Shown: positions 1 to 10,779 of the stretch, in pieces
How the letters are laid out: each line of letters begins with the position of its first letter
Numbering within the stretch: the first letter of the stretch is position 1
Origin: Casimicrobiaceae bacterium
GTDB lineage: Bacteria > Pseudomonadota > Gammaproteobacteria > Burkholderiales > Casimicrobiaceae
Assembly: GCA_026646885.1 (NCBI GenBank)
Contig: JAPKHK010000013.1
Coordinates: 44,238-108,237, forward strand
Direction of reading: 5' to 3'
Length of the DNA stretch: 64,000 bases
Made by a program: the position numbers and the translations under genes
The notes under the pieces: model-generated
Told to the model about the DNA's origin: nothing
The model's database searches: none
Seen by the model: the letters and a program-made list of their open reading frames with translations, nothing else

Positions 1-846
1 GAAACCGAAGCCGTGCAGAAGGCCGCCTACCTCGCGAGCATCTATCTCGACCGCGAGCAGCGCGAGGCGGAGATCCATCAGCTCAATGCCGAACTGGAGG
101 AACGCGTCGCCGCGCGCACCGCCGAGCTGCAAGCGCTGAACCGCGAACTGGAGGCCTTCTCGTATTCGGTGTCACACGACTTGCGCGCGCCCTTGCGCGC
201 CATCGACGGCTTTTCCAATATCCTGCTGCAAAGCCATGCCGAACAGCTCGATCCGCCCAGCCGCAGCCTTCTCGGCCGCATCGTAGCAGCGGCCCAGCGC
301 ATGGGGCGCCTGATTGACGACATGCTGGCGCTCGCCCAGGTGAATCGCAGCCCCCTGCGCTTCGAGTCCGTGGACCTCGCGGCCATCGCGCGCGCCATCG
401 TCGACGAACTGCAGCATAGCCAGCCCGAACGCGCGGTGCAGGTGAGGATACCCTCCACCTTGCCGGATGTTGCTGATCCCAATCTCCTTCGGGTCGTGCT
501 CGAGAACCTGCTGGGCAACGCTTGGAAGTTCACCCGCAATCGCAGCGAGGCGTGCATCGAGTTGAGCACATCCATGAAAGGCGGCGAACGCGTCTATTGC
601 GTCAAGGACAATGGCGTGGGTTTCGATATGGTCTATGCCGACAAGCTTTTTGGCCCCTTCCAGCGCTTGCATCGGCCCGAGGAATTCCCGGGTACCGGCA
701 TCGGTTTAGCGACGGTGCAACGCCTCATCCACCGGCACCGCGGCCGCATATGGGCTGAATCCCGGCCCGGGCAGGGAGCCAGCTTCTACTTCACCCTCGA
801 AGCGCGCCTTGCCGACGAGGACTCGCGGCATGCCGTCAACGAGTGA
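1..846 (+). CDS. Sensor histidine kinase, C-terminal part (5' end outside window)
   Basis: The reading frame is open from the first base, so this is the C-terminal part of a longer kinase. A coiled-coil linker (LNAELEERVAARTAEL) leads into a HisKA domain with the H-box SVSHDLRAPLRA; the phospho-accepting His is about residue 55 counted from the GTG at 13. The HATPase_c domain follows, with N-box LENLLGNAWKFT, G1 box DNGVGFDM and G2 box GTGIGLATV. The closing pattern FGPFQRLHRPEEFPGTG is typical of PAS- or phytochrome-linked light/redox kinases, whose sensor would lie upstream. No response regulator is adjacent. The 3' end overlaps the convergent coxG by 11 bp. Confidence 0.93.
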   Translation, partial: ETEAVQKAAYLASIYLDREQREAEIHQLNAELEERVAARTAELQALNRELEAFSYSVSHDLRAPLRAIDGFSNILLQSHAEQLDPPSRSLLGRIVAAAQRMGRLIDDMLALAQVNRSPLRFESVDLAAIARAIVDELQHSQPERAVQVRIPSTLPDVADPNLLRVVLENLLGNAWKFTRNRSEACIELSTSMKGGERVYCVKDNGVGFDMVYADKLFGPFQRLHRPEEFPGTGIGLATVQRLIHRHRGRIWAESRPGQGASFYFTLEARLADEDSRHAVNE

Positions 847-1390
847 GCCAGTAGACCATGAGCAACAGCCCCGCCACCACGATGGCGCCCCAGGCCAGCG
901 GCGACATGCCGGGCTTTTCCTCCGCAGCCGCCACTGCCGCCGCCACTGCCGGCGGTGCCAGCTGCCGGTTGAACGCGGCGAAAAAATCGTCGGCCATCTT
1001 TTTCGCGGCGGCATCGATCAAGCGCGAGCCCACTTGCGCGATGCGCCCGCCCACTTGCGCTTTCACGGCGTAGTCGAGCCGAGTGCCGGCGCCTTCCTGG
1101 TGCAGGCTCACTTTGGCGCTGCCCTTGCCGAAGCCCGCGACGCCGCCCTGTCCGTCGAAGGACAGCGTGTAGCTGTGGGGCGGATCGAGATCGGCAAGCA
1201 GCAGCTTGCCCTTGAAGCGCGCCTTCACCGGACCGATGGCGGCAGTGATGGCCACAGCATATTCGGTATCGGAAACGCGCTCCAGGCTTTCACAGCCCTG
1301 AATGCAGGCCTTGAGTACCAGGGGATCGTTGAGGGCTTCCCACACTGCCTGGCGGGAGACGGGAATGAGCTGCGATTGCATGAGTTCCAT
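836..1390 (-). CDS. coxG: CoxG-like SRPBCC protein with C-terminal membrane anchor
   Basis: This 184-residue protein starts MELMQSQLIPVSRQAVWEAL, the usual CoxG opening. The SRPBCC (START-like) fold covers about residues 1-145, and a hydrophobic C-terminal helix (SPLAWGAIVVAGLLLMVYW) would anchor it in the membrane. Family knowledge: CoxG proteins help mature aerobic CODH-type hydroxylases or attach them to the membrane. It is the last gene of coxD-E-G, 25 bp after coxE. I chose the ATG at 1390 because homology begins there; an in-frame extension to 1531 would read back into coxE sequence. Its stop overlaps the end of the convergent kinase. Confidence 0.88.
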   Translation of the reverse strand: MELMQSQLIPVSRQAVWEALNDPLVLKACIQGCESLERVSDTEYAVAITAAIGPVKARFKGKLLLADLDPPHSYTLSFDGQGGVAGFGKGSAKVSLHQEGAGTRLDYAVKAQVGGRIAQVGSRLIDAAAKKMADDFFAAFNRQLAPPAVAAAVAAAEEKPGMSPLAWGAIVVAGLLLMVYWLTR

Positions 1391-1415
1391 GGCGTGAGCG
1401 TCCGGGCATCGAATT

Positions 1416-2645
1416 TCAGTGAAAAGGGCGTCCGCCCTCGGCATGCCTCGGCACCCGCTCCATGCGGGCGAGTCCGGCGGCAAGATCCTTGAGGCTGGCG
1501 ATGTTATGCACCGGCAGGTGCGCATCGACATGCGGGAGCATGGCGCGAATGCCAGCGGGTTTGGCTTCGAAACGATCGTAACGCAAGAGCGGATTGAGCC
1601 AGATCAGGCGCCGGCAGGAGCGGTGCAGACGCGCCATTTCCTCGCCCAGCCCAGTCGCCGCGTCTCGATCGAGTCCGTCCGAGATCAACAGCACCACCGC
1701 GTTCTGACCTAGCAGGCGCCGGCTCCAACGAAAGTTGAACTCCTTGAGGCAGGCGCCGATGCGCGTGCCGCCAGCCCAATCCAGCACCGCGCCGCTGATG
1801 CGCGAGATCGCCAAATCCACATCGCGATGTTTCAAATGGCGGGTGATAGGTGTCAGGCGCGTGCCAAAAAGCAGGGTCTGCACGCGGTCGTAGTCGTTGG
1901 TGATGGCATGCAGGAAATGCAGGAACATGCGGGTGTAGCGATGCATCGAACCGGAAATGTCGCACAGCACCACCAGCGGCGGGTGGCGCTTGGCCGGCCG
2001 GCGCCAGCGCAGGGGCAGCGCCTGTCCGCCGCCCTTGAGACTGGCGCGTAGTGTGGCACGCAAATCGATGCGCCCGCGGTGCGCCGGCCGCGAGCGCCGC
2101 GTCGGCAGCGCTTCGATCGGCAAGCGCAGTGTGGCGACCAAGCGCTTGGCCTCCTGCCACTCTTCGGCGTTCATGGTCTCGAAATCCGCGGTCTGCAAGC
2201 GCTCGCGTGAGGAAAAGGTCAACACCGTCCGGAGTTCGATTTCCTCCATTTCTGTTTCGCGATAACGCTTCTCCGCGGCGGCGTTTTGCAGCGCGGCCGC
2301 GAGGCGCTGATTGAAGTTATCCTCGTCCTTGAGGCCGCGGCCGTAGACTTTGGGCAACAAGAGCTGCATGGCACGGCCCAGGAGATCCGGGTCCCGCCAG
2401 AAAATGTGAAAGGCCTGGTCGAACAAATCGCGCTGCTCTCGGCGGCTCAGGAAAACCGCGGCCAGCACGGCGCGAAAATCTTCCCGGCGCTCCAGGCCTA
2501 CGATCTGCAATGCCTGCTGGGCCGCCAACACCCGATCGGGCCCGACCGGCAGGCCAGCGGCACGCAACACTCGCGCGAAATGCATGACGTTCTGCGCCAA
2601 CCGGCCCGGCCGAGCATCGCGCGGCAAAATGCTGTTGGGCAGCAT
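1416..2645 (-). CDS. coxE: CoxE-like VWA domain protein
   Basis: About 409 residues. The C-terminal half is a von Willebrand A domain whose metal-ion site DISGSM (about residues 229-234) fits the MIDAS DxSxS pattern, followed by a conserved LISDGLDRD segment. The N-terminal half is the helical CoxE region. Family knowledge: CoxE works with the MoxR AAA+ protein CoxD in late assembly of the [MoSCu] or related active site of CODH-type hydroxylases. The ATG at 2645 overlaps the coxD stop as TGATG, so translation is probably coupled; an in-frame GTG one codon upstream is possible. Confidence 0.9.
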   Translation of the reverse strand: MLPNSILPRDARPGRLAQNVMHFARVLRAAGLPVGPDRVLAAQQALQIVGLERREDFRAVLAAVFLSRREQRDLFDQAFHIFWRDPDLLGRAMQLLLPKVYGRGLKDEDNFNQRLAAALQNAAAEKRYRETEMEEIELRTVLTFSSRERLQTADFETMNAEEWQEAKRLVATLRLPIEALPTRRSRPAHRGRIDLRATLRASLKGGGQALPLRWRRPAKRHPPLVVLCDISGSMHRYTRMFLHFLHAITNDYDRVQTLLFGTRLTPITRHLKHRDVDLAISRISGAVLDWAGGTRIGACLKEFNFRWSRRLLGQNAVVLLISDGLDRDAATGLGEEMARLHRSCRRLIWLNPLLRYDRFEAKPAGIRAMLPHVDAHLPVHNIASLKDLAAGLARMERVPRHAEGGRPFH

Positions 2646-3562
2646 CACTCGGCGGCCAGACGCGCCTGCACTTCGGCGACGATGGCGGCGGCTTCGCTGC
2701 CCTGGATGCGCGCGATGTCGTCCTGATATTTCAGTAGGGCCCCTAGGGTGTCATTGACGGTCTTGGGGTCGAGAACCATTTGATCGAGCGCCATCAAAGC
2801 GCGCGTCCAGTCGATGGTCTCCGCCACGCCAGGCAGCTTGAACAGATCGCGGGTGCGCAGCCGCTGCACGAACTCCACCGCCTGTCGAGAGAGCGTTTCC
2901 GCCACGCCGGGAACACGCCGAGTGACGATTTCCCACTCGCGCAGAGCATCGGGGTAGTCCACCCAGTGATAGAGGCAGCGACGCTTCACGGCATCGTGAA
3001 TCTCCCGCGTACGATTGGATGTGAGCACCACGACGGGCGGTGTGTCGCAGGCAATGGTCCCCAGCTCGGGAATGCTCACCTGGAAGTCGGACAGCACTTC
3101 CAAGAGGTACGCCTCGAAGGGCTCGTCGGAGCGATCGAGCTCGTCGATGAGCAGGACCGGTGGCGTGCCGGCGCGCGCGAGCTCGATCGCCTGCAGCAAG
3201 GGCCGGCGGATGAGGTAGGCGTCGCTGTAAATGTCGCGCGCCAGGGCACCTTCTTCGCCCCCCGCCTCGGCCAGGCGAATGGCGATCATCTGCCGCTGCA
3301 CGTTCCATTCGTACACCGCCGCATTGATGTCCAAGCCTTCATAGCACTGCAAGCGCACCAGAGGACGATGCAGGGTCTGCGCCAGCGCTTTGGCGATTTC
3401 GGTCTTGCCCACCCCGGCCTCACCCTCCAAGAAAAGCGGCCGGGTAAGACGCAGTGCCAAAAATATCGTGGTAGCGAGCGCGCGATCGGCAATGTAGTCG
3501 GCGTCTGCCAGAAGGCGCAAGGTGTCATCGATGGACGAAGGAAGCGAAACCGTCGCACTCAT
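2645..3562 (-). CDS. coxD: CoxD-like MoxR-family AAA+ ATPase
   Basis: A 305-residue MoxR-type ATPase with Walker A GEAGVGKTE (about 47-55), Walker B PVLLIDELDR and sensor segment VVLTSNRTREIHDAVKRR. Family knowledge: CoxD is a membrane-associated chaperone that acts with CoxE to insert sulfur/copper into CODH-type large subunits. The ATG at 3562 is preceded by GGAG. A rho-independent terminator (3604-3631) separates it from coxM, so coxDEG probably depends partly on read-through or its own promoter. Confidence 0.92.
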   Translation of the reverse strand: MSATVSLPSSIDDTLRLLADADYIADRALATTIFLALRLTRPLFLEGEAGVGKTEIAKALAQTLHRPLVRLQCYEGLDINAAVYEWNVQRQMIAIRLAEAGGEEGALARDIYSDAYLIRRPLLQAIELARAGTPPVLLIDELDRSDEPFEAYLLEVLSDFQVSIPELGTIACDTPPVVVLTSNRTREIHDAVKRRCLYHWVDYPDALREWEIVTRRVPGVAETLSRQAVEFVQRLRTRDLFKLPGVAETIDWTRALMALDQMVLDPKTVNDTLGALLKYQDDIARIQGSEAAAIVAEVQARLAAE

Positions 3563-3603
3563 GCTGCGAAACTCTCCTGGTGATCGGCCCGCCCTAAGGC
3601 TGG

Positions 3604-3631
3604 AAAAAACAGCCCCCGCGCGGGGGGCTGT
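3604..3631 (-). terminator. Rho-independent terminator after coxM
   Basis: On the minus strand a perfect GC-rich stem (CAGCCCCC pairing with GGGGGCTG, 3610-3617 with 3623-3630) is followed directly by six T residues (3609-3604). It lies between the coxM stop and the coxD start and would terminate or attenuate the coxSLM transcript. Confidence 0.85.
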
Positions 3632-3660
3632 CGGTTCGGCGGGAACGGCCGCGATTGTGC

Positions 3661-4455
3661 TCAGGCTTTGGCCACCGCACGGCTGGCCAGCACACTGATG
3701 AGATGGGCGCGATACTCAGCGGTGGCATGCAGATCGCTGATCAGAGTCGCGGCGCTAACCTTGACCGCAGCCGCGGCAGCCGCTGAAAAATTGGCGCTCA
3801 GTGCCTTCTCGATGGCCTCGGCCCGAAACACCCCGTTCTGTCCCGCGCCGGTAACCGCCACCCGGACTCCCAAAGGCGTGTCGGCCACAAACACCCCAAC
3901 CAGCGCGAAGCGCGACGCCTGATTCTTGAACTTCACGTAGGCGGCTCGTTTGGGGATACGGAAGCTCACTCCGGTGATGATCTCGGCGGGCTCCAGCGCG
4001 GTGCTGAACAGGCCGGTGAAATACACCTCGGAGGCAATGCTGCGCTTGTTGGTATGGATCATCGAGGTCAAGCCCAAAACGGCCGCCGGATAATCGGCGG
4101 CTGGATCGTTGTTGGCCAGCGATCCGCCCAGGGTGCCGCGATTCCTCACCTGCCGGTCGCCGATTTCGCTCGCCAATTCGGCCAATGCCGGAATGACGCT
4201 TCGCACCTCGCTCGACGCCGCCACCTCGGCGTGGGTAGTCAGCGCGCCGATACGCAGGTTGTCTCCATCCCTGCTGATGCCCCGCAAATCACCCAGCGCG
4301 CCGATATCCACCAAATCGCTGGGTCCGGCGAGTCGCAGCTTGAGCGCCGCCACCAGAGTCTGTCCGCCGGCCAGGGCCTTGCCTTCGGGATGAGCCGCCA
4401 GGAGCGTCGCCGCATCCGCGACGTTCTGGGGACGATGGTAGTTGAAGTTCAACAT
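3661..4455 (-). CDS. coxM: Form II CODH-type hydroxylase, FAD-binding medium subunit
   Basis: A 264-residue FAD subunit of the xanthine dehydrogenase/CODH family. FAD-binding motifs are visible as ALAGGQTLV (about 32-40) and TLGGSLANNDPAADYP (about 108-123). It passes electrons from the small subunit's iron-sulfur clusters to a quinone or other acceptor. The start at 4455 (MLNFNYHRP) has a strong ribosome site, GAGGAGG, 8 bp upstream. It follows coxL by 17 bp, giving the order S-L-M, which is the usual order of form II loci. Confidence 0.93.
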   Translation of the reverse strand: MLNFNYHRPQNVADAATLLAAHPEGKALAGGQTLVAALKLRLAGPSDLVDIGALGDLRGISRDGDNLRIGALTTHAEVAASSEVRSVIPALAELASEIGDRQVRNRGTLGGSLANNDPAADYPAAVLGLTSMIHTNKRSIASEVYFTGLFSTALEPAEIITGVSFRIPKRAAYVKFKNQASRFALVGVFVADTPLGVRVAVTGAGQNGVFRAEAIEKALSANFSAAAAAAVKVSAATLISDLHATAEYRAHLISVLASRAVAKA

Positions 4456-4472
4456 GGCATTCTCCTCCTCGA

Positions 4473-6836
<2,364 letters not shown>

Positions 6837-6848
6837 CGTCATCCTCCT

Positions 6849-7319
6849 TCAACCCATGTTCGCCAAGCCGGCTTGCACCGCCTTGACGATGTTGTGATAA
6901 CCGGTGCAGCGGCAGTAGTTGCCGTCCAGCGCTTCGCGAATCTGCGCTTCGCTCGGGTTCTTCATCTTGCCGGCAAGCTCGACCGCGGAGAGCACCATTC
7001 CGGGCGTGCAGAAACCGCATTGCAGGCCATGATTGGCTTTGAACGCCGCCTGCATGGGGTGCAGGTCGCCATTGGCCGCGGCTAGTCCTTCGATGGTGGT
7101 GATGCTCGCACCTTGCGCCTGCGCCGCGAGCAAGTTGCACGACTTTACCGCCTGGCCGTCAAGTAGCACCGTGCAGGCGCCGCAATGCCCGGTGTCACAG
7201 CCGACGTGAGTTCCGGTCAGCCGCAAGTGTTCGCGCAAAAAAGCGACGAGCAACGTGCGCTCCTCGACCTCCGCGCTCACCGCCTTGCCGTTGACGGTCA
7301 TGCTGATGCGTATACTCAT
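6849..7319 (-). CDS. coxS: Form II CODH-type [2Fe-2S] small subunit
   Basis: A 156-residue iron-sulfur subunit. The plant-type [2Fe-2S] motif lies in [15 protein letters not shown] with the fourth Cys in KSCNLL. The C-terminal helical cluster has CGFCTPGM and NYCRCTGY. All eight cluster-ligand cysteines are present. It is the first gene of coxS-L-M and relays electrons from molybdenum to FAD. A ribosome site (AGGAGGTTC) precedes the ATG at 7319. Confidence 0.96.
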   Translation of the reverse strand: MSIRISMTVNGKAVSAEVEERTLLVAFLREHLRLTGTHVGCDTGHCGACTVLLDGQAVKSCNLLAAQAQGASITTIEGLAAANGDLHPMQAAFKANHGLQCGFCTPGMVLSAVELAGKMKNPSEAQIREALDGNYCRCTGYHNIVKAVQAGLANMG

Positions 7320-7660
7320 GGAAGAACCTCCTTTGGTTCACTACGCCCGATTGATTGCTTCTTCCCCAGGTCAGCCAGGGTATGGGCCTCGCCGCGCCTC
7401 CTGCCGGCGGTCCACCCTCTCGGCCTCCCTCACTTCTGGAAGGCATGAGCCTACGCTTTCGCTGATCGCGCCGCAAGCAGCCCGGCGTGTCATCACCGCG
7501 TCTGCCCTGTACCAATTTGGAGCAACTATTTCGCGGCGCAGCATGGCGATGGAACAAGCCAAATAGGTCCAGGCTTGCCTGGGGATCGCGCCTCGCTTAG
7601 CATGGACAGCAGAGGGCTTGGCCGGCGGTTGCCAGGCTCCGGCCGATGGAGATTGCAGCC
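7320..7660. other. Divergent intergenic region between coxS and the XdhC gene
   Basis: 341 bp without a convincing gene. It must hold the promoters of the minus-strand coxSLM operon and the plus-strand XdhC gene. I found no clear -35/-10 pair or operator. Confidence 0.5.
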
Positions 7661-8665
7661 ATGGACAGTGTGGACTTGGACGTTCTGAAAAGCGCCATCA
7701 AATGGCAAACGGGCGGTCATCGCGTGACGCTGGGCACCATCGTGCGCACTTGGGGTTCGGCGCCGCGGCCAGTGGGCGCGATGATGGTGATTCGCGGCGA
7801 CGGCCAGGTCATTGGTTCGGTTTCGGGCGGCTGCGTCGAAGATGACCTCATTGCCCGCGTGCAGAAGGGCGAACTGGCCGGCGACAAGCCGGAGAAAGTC
7901 GCTTACGGCGTATCCGCCGAAGAGGCGGCGCGCTTCGGCCTGCCCTGCGGCGGCACGCTGCAGATCGTGCTGGAGCCGATCGGCGCTCACTCCAAGCTCG
8001 ACGAGCTGCTGGCCATCGTGGAGAGCCACGGCATCGCCCGCCGCAGCCTGGAGCTCGCTAGCGGCGCGGTTACCGTCACCCAAGGCAGCCGGGCAGACGC
8101 GCTGGATTTCGACGGCCAAGTGCTCACCACGGTGCATGGCCCGCGCTATCGCCTACTGCTCATCGGCGCCGGCCAGGTCTCGCGCTATGTGGCGATGATG
8201 GCGCAGGCGCTCGATTATCACGTCATCGTTTGCGATCCGCGCGAGGAATACGCCGCGGAGTGGTATCTGCCCGGCGTGGAGTTTTCTCGCGGCATGCCCG
8301 ACGACGTGGTGCGCGACATGAACCCCGATGGTCATACCGCGGTGGTAGCCCTCACCCACGACCCCAAGCTTGACGATTTGGCGCTGCTGGAAGCGCTGAA
8401 ATCGACCGCGTTCTATGTCGGCGCGCTGGGCTCCCGGGCCAATAACGACAAGCGGCGCGCGCGGCTGCGCGAATTCGATCTCAGCGAAGCCGAGGTCGCC
8501 AAGCTGCACGGCCCGGTGGGTCTCAAGCTGGGCGGCAAGACACCGCCCGAAATCGCCATCGCCATCCTCGCGGAAATGACCGCGGTAAAGCGCGGGGCGT
8601 CGCTGCCGACGGTGGCGCCGCTGCCCGCCCCCAGCGCCGGGTGCGGTGCGCCGGCGCGCCCTTAG
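7661..8665 (+). CDS. XdhC/CoxI-family molybdenum hydroxylase maturation protein
   Basis: About 334 residues. The N-terminal XdhC_CoxI domain contains GSVSGGCVEDDL, and the C-terminal Rossmann domain begins LLIGAGQVSRYVAMMA and includes YVGALGSRANNDKR. Family knowledge: XdhC proteins bind sulfurated molybdenum cofactor and insert it into xanthine dehydrogenase/CODH-type enzymes. It is divergent from coxSLM, its likely client. Two ATGs are possible; that at 7661 has GGAG 9 nt upstream, while 7646 would add five residues and has a weaker site. The 3' end overlaps the convergent metY by 4 bp. Confidence 0.88.
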   Translation: MDSVDLDVLKSAIKWQTGGHRVTLGTIVRTWGSAPRPVGAMMVIRGDGQVIGSVSGGCVEDDLIARVQKGELAGDKPEKVAYGVSAEEAARFGLPCGGTLQIVLEPIGAHSKLDELLAIVESHGIARRSLELASGAVTVTQGSRADALDFDGQVLTTVHGPRYRLLLIGAGQVSRYVAMMAQALDYHVIVCDPREEYAAEWYLPGVEFSRGMPDDVVRDMNPDGHTAVVALTHDPKLDDLALLEALKSTAFYVGALGSRANNDKRRARLREFDLSEAEVAKLHGPVGLKLGGKTPPEIAIAILAEMTAVKRGASLPTVAPLPAPSAGCGAPARP

Positions 8666-9942
8666 TTTTGGCCCGACGCGCGCAAGGCCTGTTCGACGTC
8701 CGCCAGGATGTCGTCGATGTGTTCGATGCCGATCGACAGCCGCACCATGTCGGTAGACACGCCCGCTGTTTGCATTTCCGCCGGCGAGAGTTGCCGGTGC
8801 GTGGTGCTGGCCGGGTGGCAGGCCAGCGATTTGGCGTCGCCAATGTTCACCAGCCGAGTGATGAGCTTCAAGGCATCGATGAAGCGCGCTCCGGCCTCGC
8901 TGCCGCCCTTGATGCCGAAGGAAAGGATGCCCGACGCGCGGCCGCCCATGTAACGGTCGACGAGCACGCGCGAGGGGTTGTCGGAAAGACCTGCATATTG
9001 CACCCAGGAAACCCGCTCATGGGTGTGCAAATGCTTGGCCACCGCCTCGGTGTTGGCGCAGATCCGATCCATGCGCAGCGGCAGGGTTTCGATGCCCTGC
9101 AAAATGAGGAAGCTGTTGAAGGGCGAGATCGCCGCACCCATGTTGCGCAGCGGCACCACCCGCGCCCGGCCGATGTAAGCGGCTGGCCCCAAGGCTTCGG
9201 TATAGACCACCCCATGGTAGGACACGTCGGGCTCATTCAAGCGCTTGAAGCGAGCCTTGTGTTCAGCCCAGGGGAATTTGCCGGAATCGACGATGATGCC
9301 GCCAATGGAGTTGCCATGGCCGCCCAAATATTTGGTGAGCGCATGCACCACGATGTCGGCACCATGCTCGAAAGGCCGGCATAGGTAAGGCGTGGGCACG
9401 GTATTGTCGACCACCAGCGGAATGCCGTGGCGATGGGCGATTTCGGCTAGCGCCCCGAAGTCGACGACATTGCCCAGTGGGTTGCCGATCGATTCGCAGA
9501 ACAGGAGCTTAGTGCGTCCGTCGATCAGGCGCTCCAGCGTCGCCGGGTCGCGATAGTCGCCGAAGCGCGCTTCGATGCCCAACTGCGGTAGGGTGTGCGC
9601 AAAAAGGTTGTAAGTGCCACCATAGAGTGTACTGGTGGTGACGATATTGTCGCCGGCTTCGGTGATGGTTTGAATCGCGTAGGTAATCGCCGCCATGCCC
9701 GAAGCAAGCCCCAAAGCGCCGACACCGCCCTCCATCGCCGCCACGCGCGCTTCGAGCACCGCGGTGGTCGGGTTCATGATGCGGGTGTAGATGTTCCCCG
9801 CCACCTTGAGGTCGAACAAATCGGCGCCATGTTGAGTGTCATCGAAAGAATACGAGGTGGTCTGGTAGATCGGTACCGCAACGGCTTTGGTGGTGGGCTC
9901 GGGGCTGTAGCCGGCGTGAACGGCAAGGGTTTCGATTCTCAT
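8662..9942 (-). CDS. metY: O-acetylhomoserine sulfhydrylase (MetY)
   Basis: A 426-residue PLP enzyme of the Cys/Met metabolism family. It starts MRIETLAVHAGYSPEP and carries the PLP-lysine motif ALTKYLGGHGN and the C-terminal SIGIEHIDDILADVEQAL. It forms homocysteine from O-acetylhomoserine and sulfide. The length and the ETLAVHAGY opening favour MetY over cystathionine synthases. I chose the ATG at 9942 from family alignment. A TATACT -10-like element lies about 35 bp upstream on the minus strand; no SAM riboswitch is recognisable. Confidence 0.93.
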   Translation of the reverse strand: MRIETLAVHAGYSPEPTTKAVAVPIYQTTSYSFDDTQHGADLFDLKVAGNIYTRIMNPTTAVLEARVAAMEGGVGALGLASGMAAITYAIQTITEAGDNIVTTSTLYGGTYNLFAHTLPQLGIEARFGDYRDPATLERLIDGRTKLLFCESIGNPLGNVVDFGALAEIAHRHGIPLVVDNTVPTPYLCRPFEHGADIVVHALTKYLGGHGNSIGGIIVDSGKFPWAEHKARFKRLNEPDVSYHGVVYTEALGPAAYIGRARVVPLRNMGAAISPFNSFLILQGIETLPLRMDRICANTEAVAKHLHTHERVSWVQYAGLSDNPSRVLVDRYMGGRASGILSFGIKGGSEAGARFIDALKLITRLVNIGDAKSLACHPASTTHRQLSPAEMQTAGVSTDMVRLSIGIEHIDDILADVEQALRASGQN

Positions 9943-10122
9943 GTCGCGCGCTTCTGTTTCTGTGGGAAAAATCGCGTAGTATAGCCGAAGCACGGGCGCG
10001 CTTCGCCACCGCCCGTGGGGGATGCACGGGCCCCTCATCGAAGATCACAGAGAGACTGCGCTCGATAGCGGCGCCAGCAAATCTGGCTGGCGGCATCGCG
10101 CCGGGTTCCGTGGAGTTTGGGT

Positions 10123-10779
10123 CTAGCTCCTGCGGTGCCCGCGACCGCGCCTCATGGCAAGGAGGGCCGCCTCGGTGCGCGAACGGACGTGCAGTTTCTG
10201 CAGGATGTTGGAGATGTGGTGCTTGATGGTCTTTTCCGCCAAATGCAGGCGCGTACCGATTTCGCGATTCGAGAGCCCCTCGCGCAGCTGTTCGAGTACC
10301 TCGATTTCTCGTCCCGTCAGATCGCAAAACGGATCCGGAGTGCCGCCGCGCGGACGGGCGAATTCGGTGAGCAGGTCAGCCGCCAGCATCGGCGTGACAT
10401 AAGCTTCGCCTTGAGCCACGTGACGAACGATGTTACGCAACTCCGCTGCCGCAATACCTTTCAGCAGGTAGCCGTGGGCGCCCGCCTTGAGAGCGGCGAG
10501 CAGGCTATCTTGGTCTTCCGCGACGGTGAGCACGATGATGCGCGTACCCGGGTTATCGACACTGATGCGGCGCACGGCCTCGATGCCACCTATCCCCGGC
10601 ATGGTGATATCGAGCATGACCAGATCGGGGCGCAGCGAGGCCGCCGCCGCGACTGCCTCCTCGCCGCTGCCGGCCTGTGCGACGACGGCGAAACTGGCAT
10701 CGGTGGCCAGAGAATGGGCAACCCCCTCGCGAAATAGCGGGTGGTCATCGGCGATGACGATACGGATCGGGCATGACAT
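10123..10779 (-). CDS. NarL/FixJ-family response regulator
   Basis: A 218-residue two-component regulator. The receiver domain has the acidic pair DD (11-12), phosphoacceptor Asp57 in LVMLDITMPG, and Lys in LLKGIAAAEL. The C-terminal LuxR-type helix-turn-helix runs LTGREIEVLEQL ... SNREIGTRLHLAEKTIKHH. Its ATG overlaps the stop of the upstream kinase (TAATG), so the two are translationally coupled partners. The divergent cytochrome operon at 12444 is the obvious candidate target. Confidence 0.94.
   Translation of the reverse strand: MSCPIRIVIADDHPLFREGVAHSLATDASFAVVAQAGSGEEAVAAAASLRPDLVMLDITMPGIGGIEAVRRISVDNPGTRIIVLTVAEDQDSLLAALKAGAHGYLLKGIAAAELRNIVRHVAQGEAYVTPMLAADLLTEFARPRGGTPDPFCDLTGREIEVLEQLREGLSNREIGTRLHLAEKTIKHHISNILQKLHVRSRTEAALLAMRRGRGHRRS

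Noticed and set aside
7608..7625. Sigma-54-like TGGC...TTGC element upstream of the XdhC gene
   Set aside because: The spacing between TGGC and TTGC is 6 bp instead of 7, and no sigma-54 activator gene is near.
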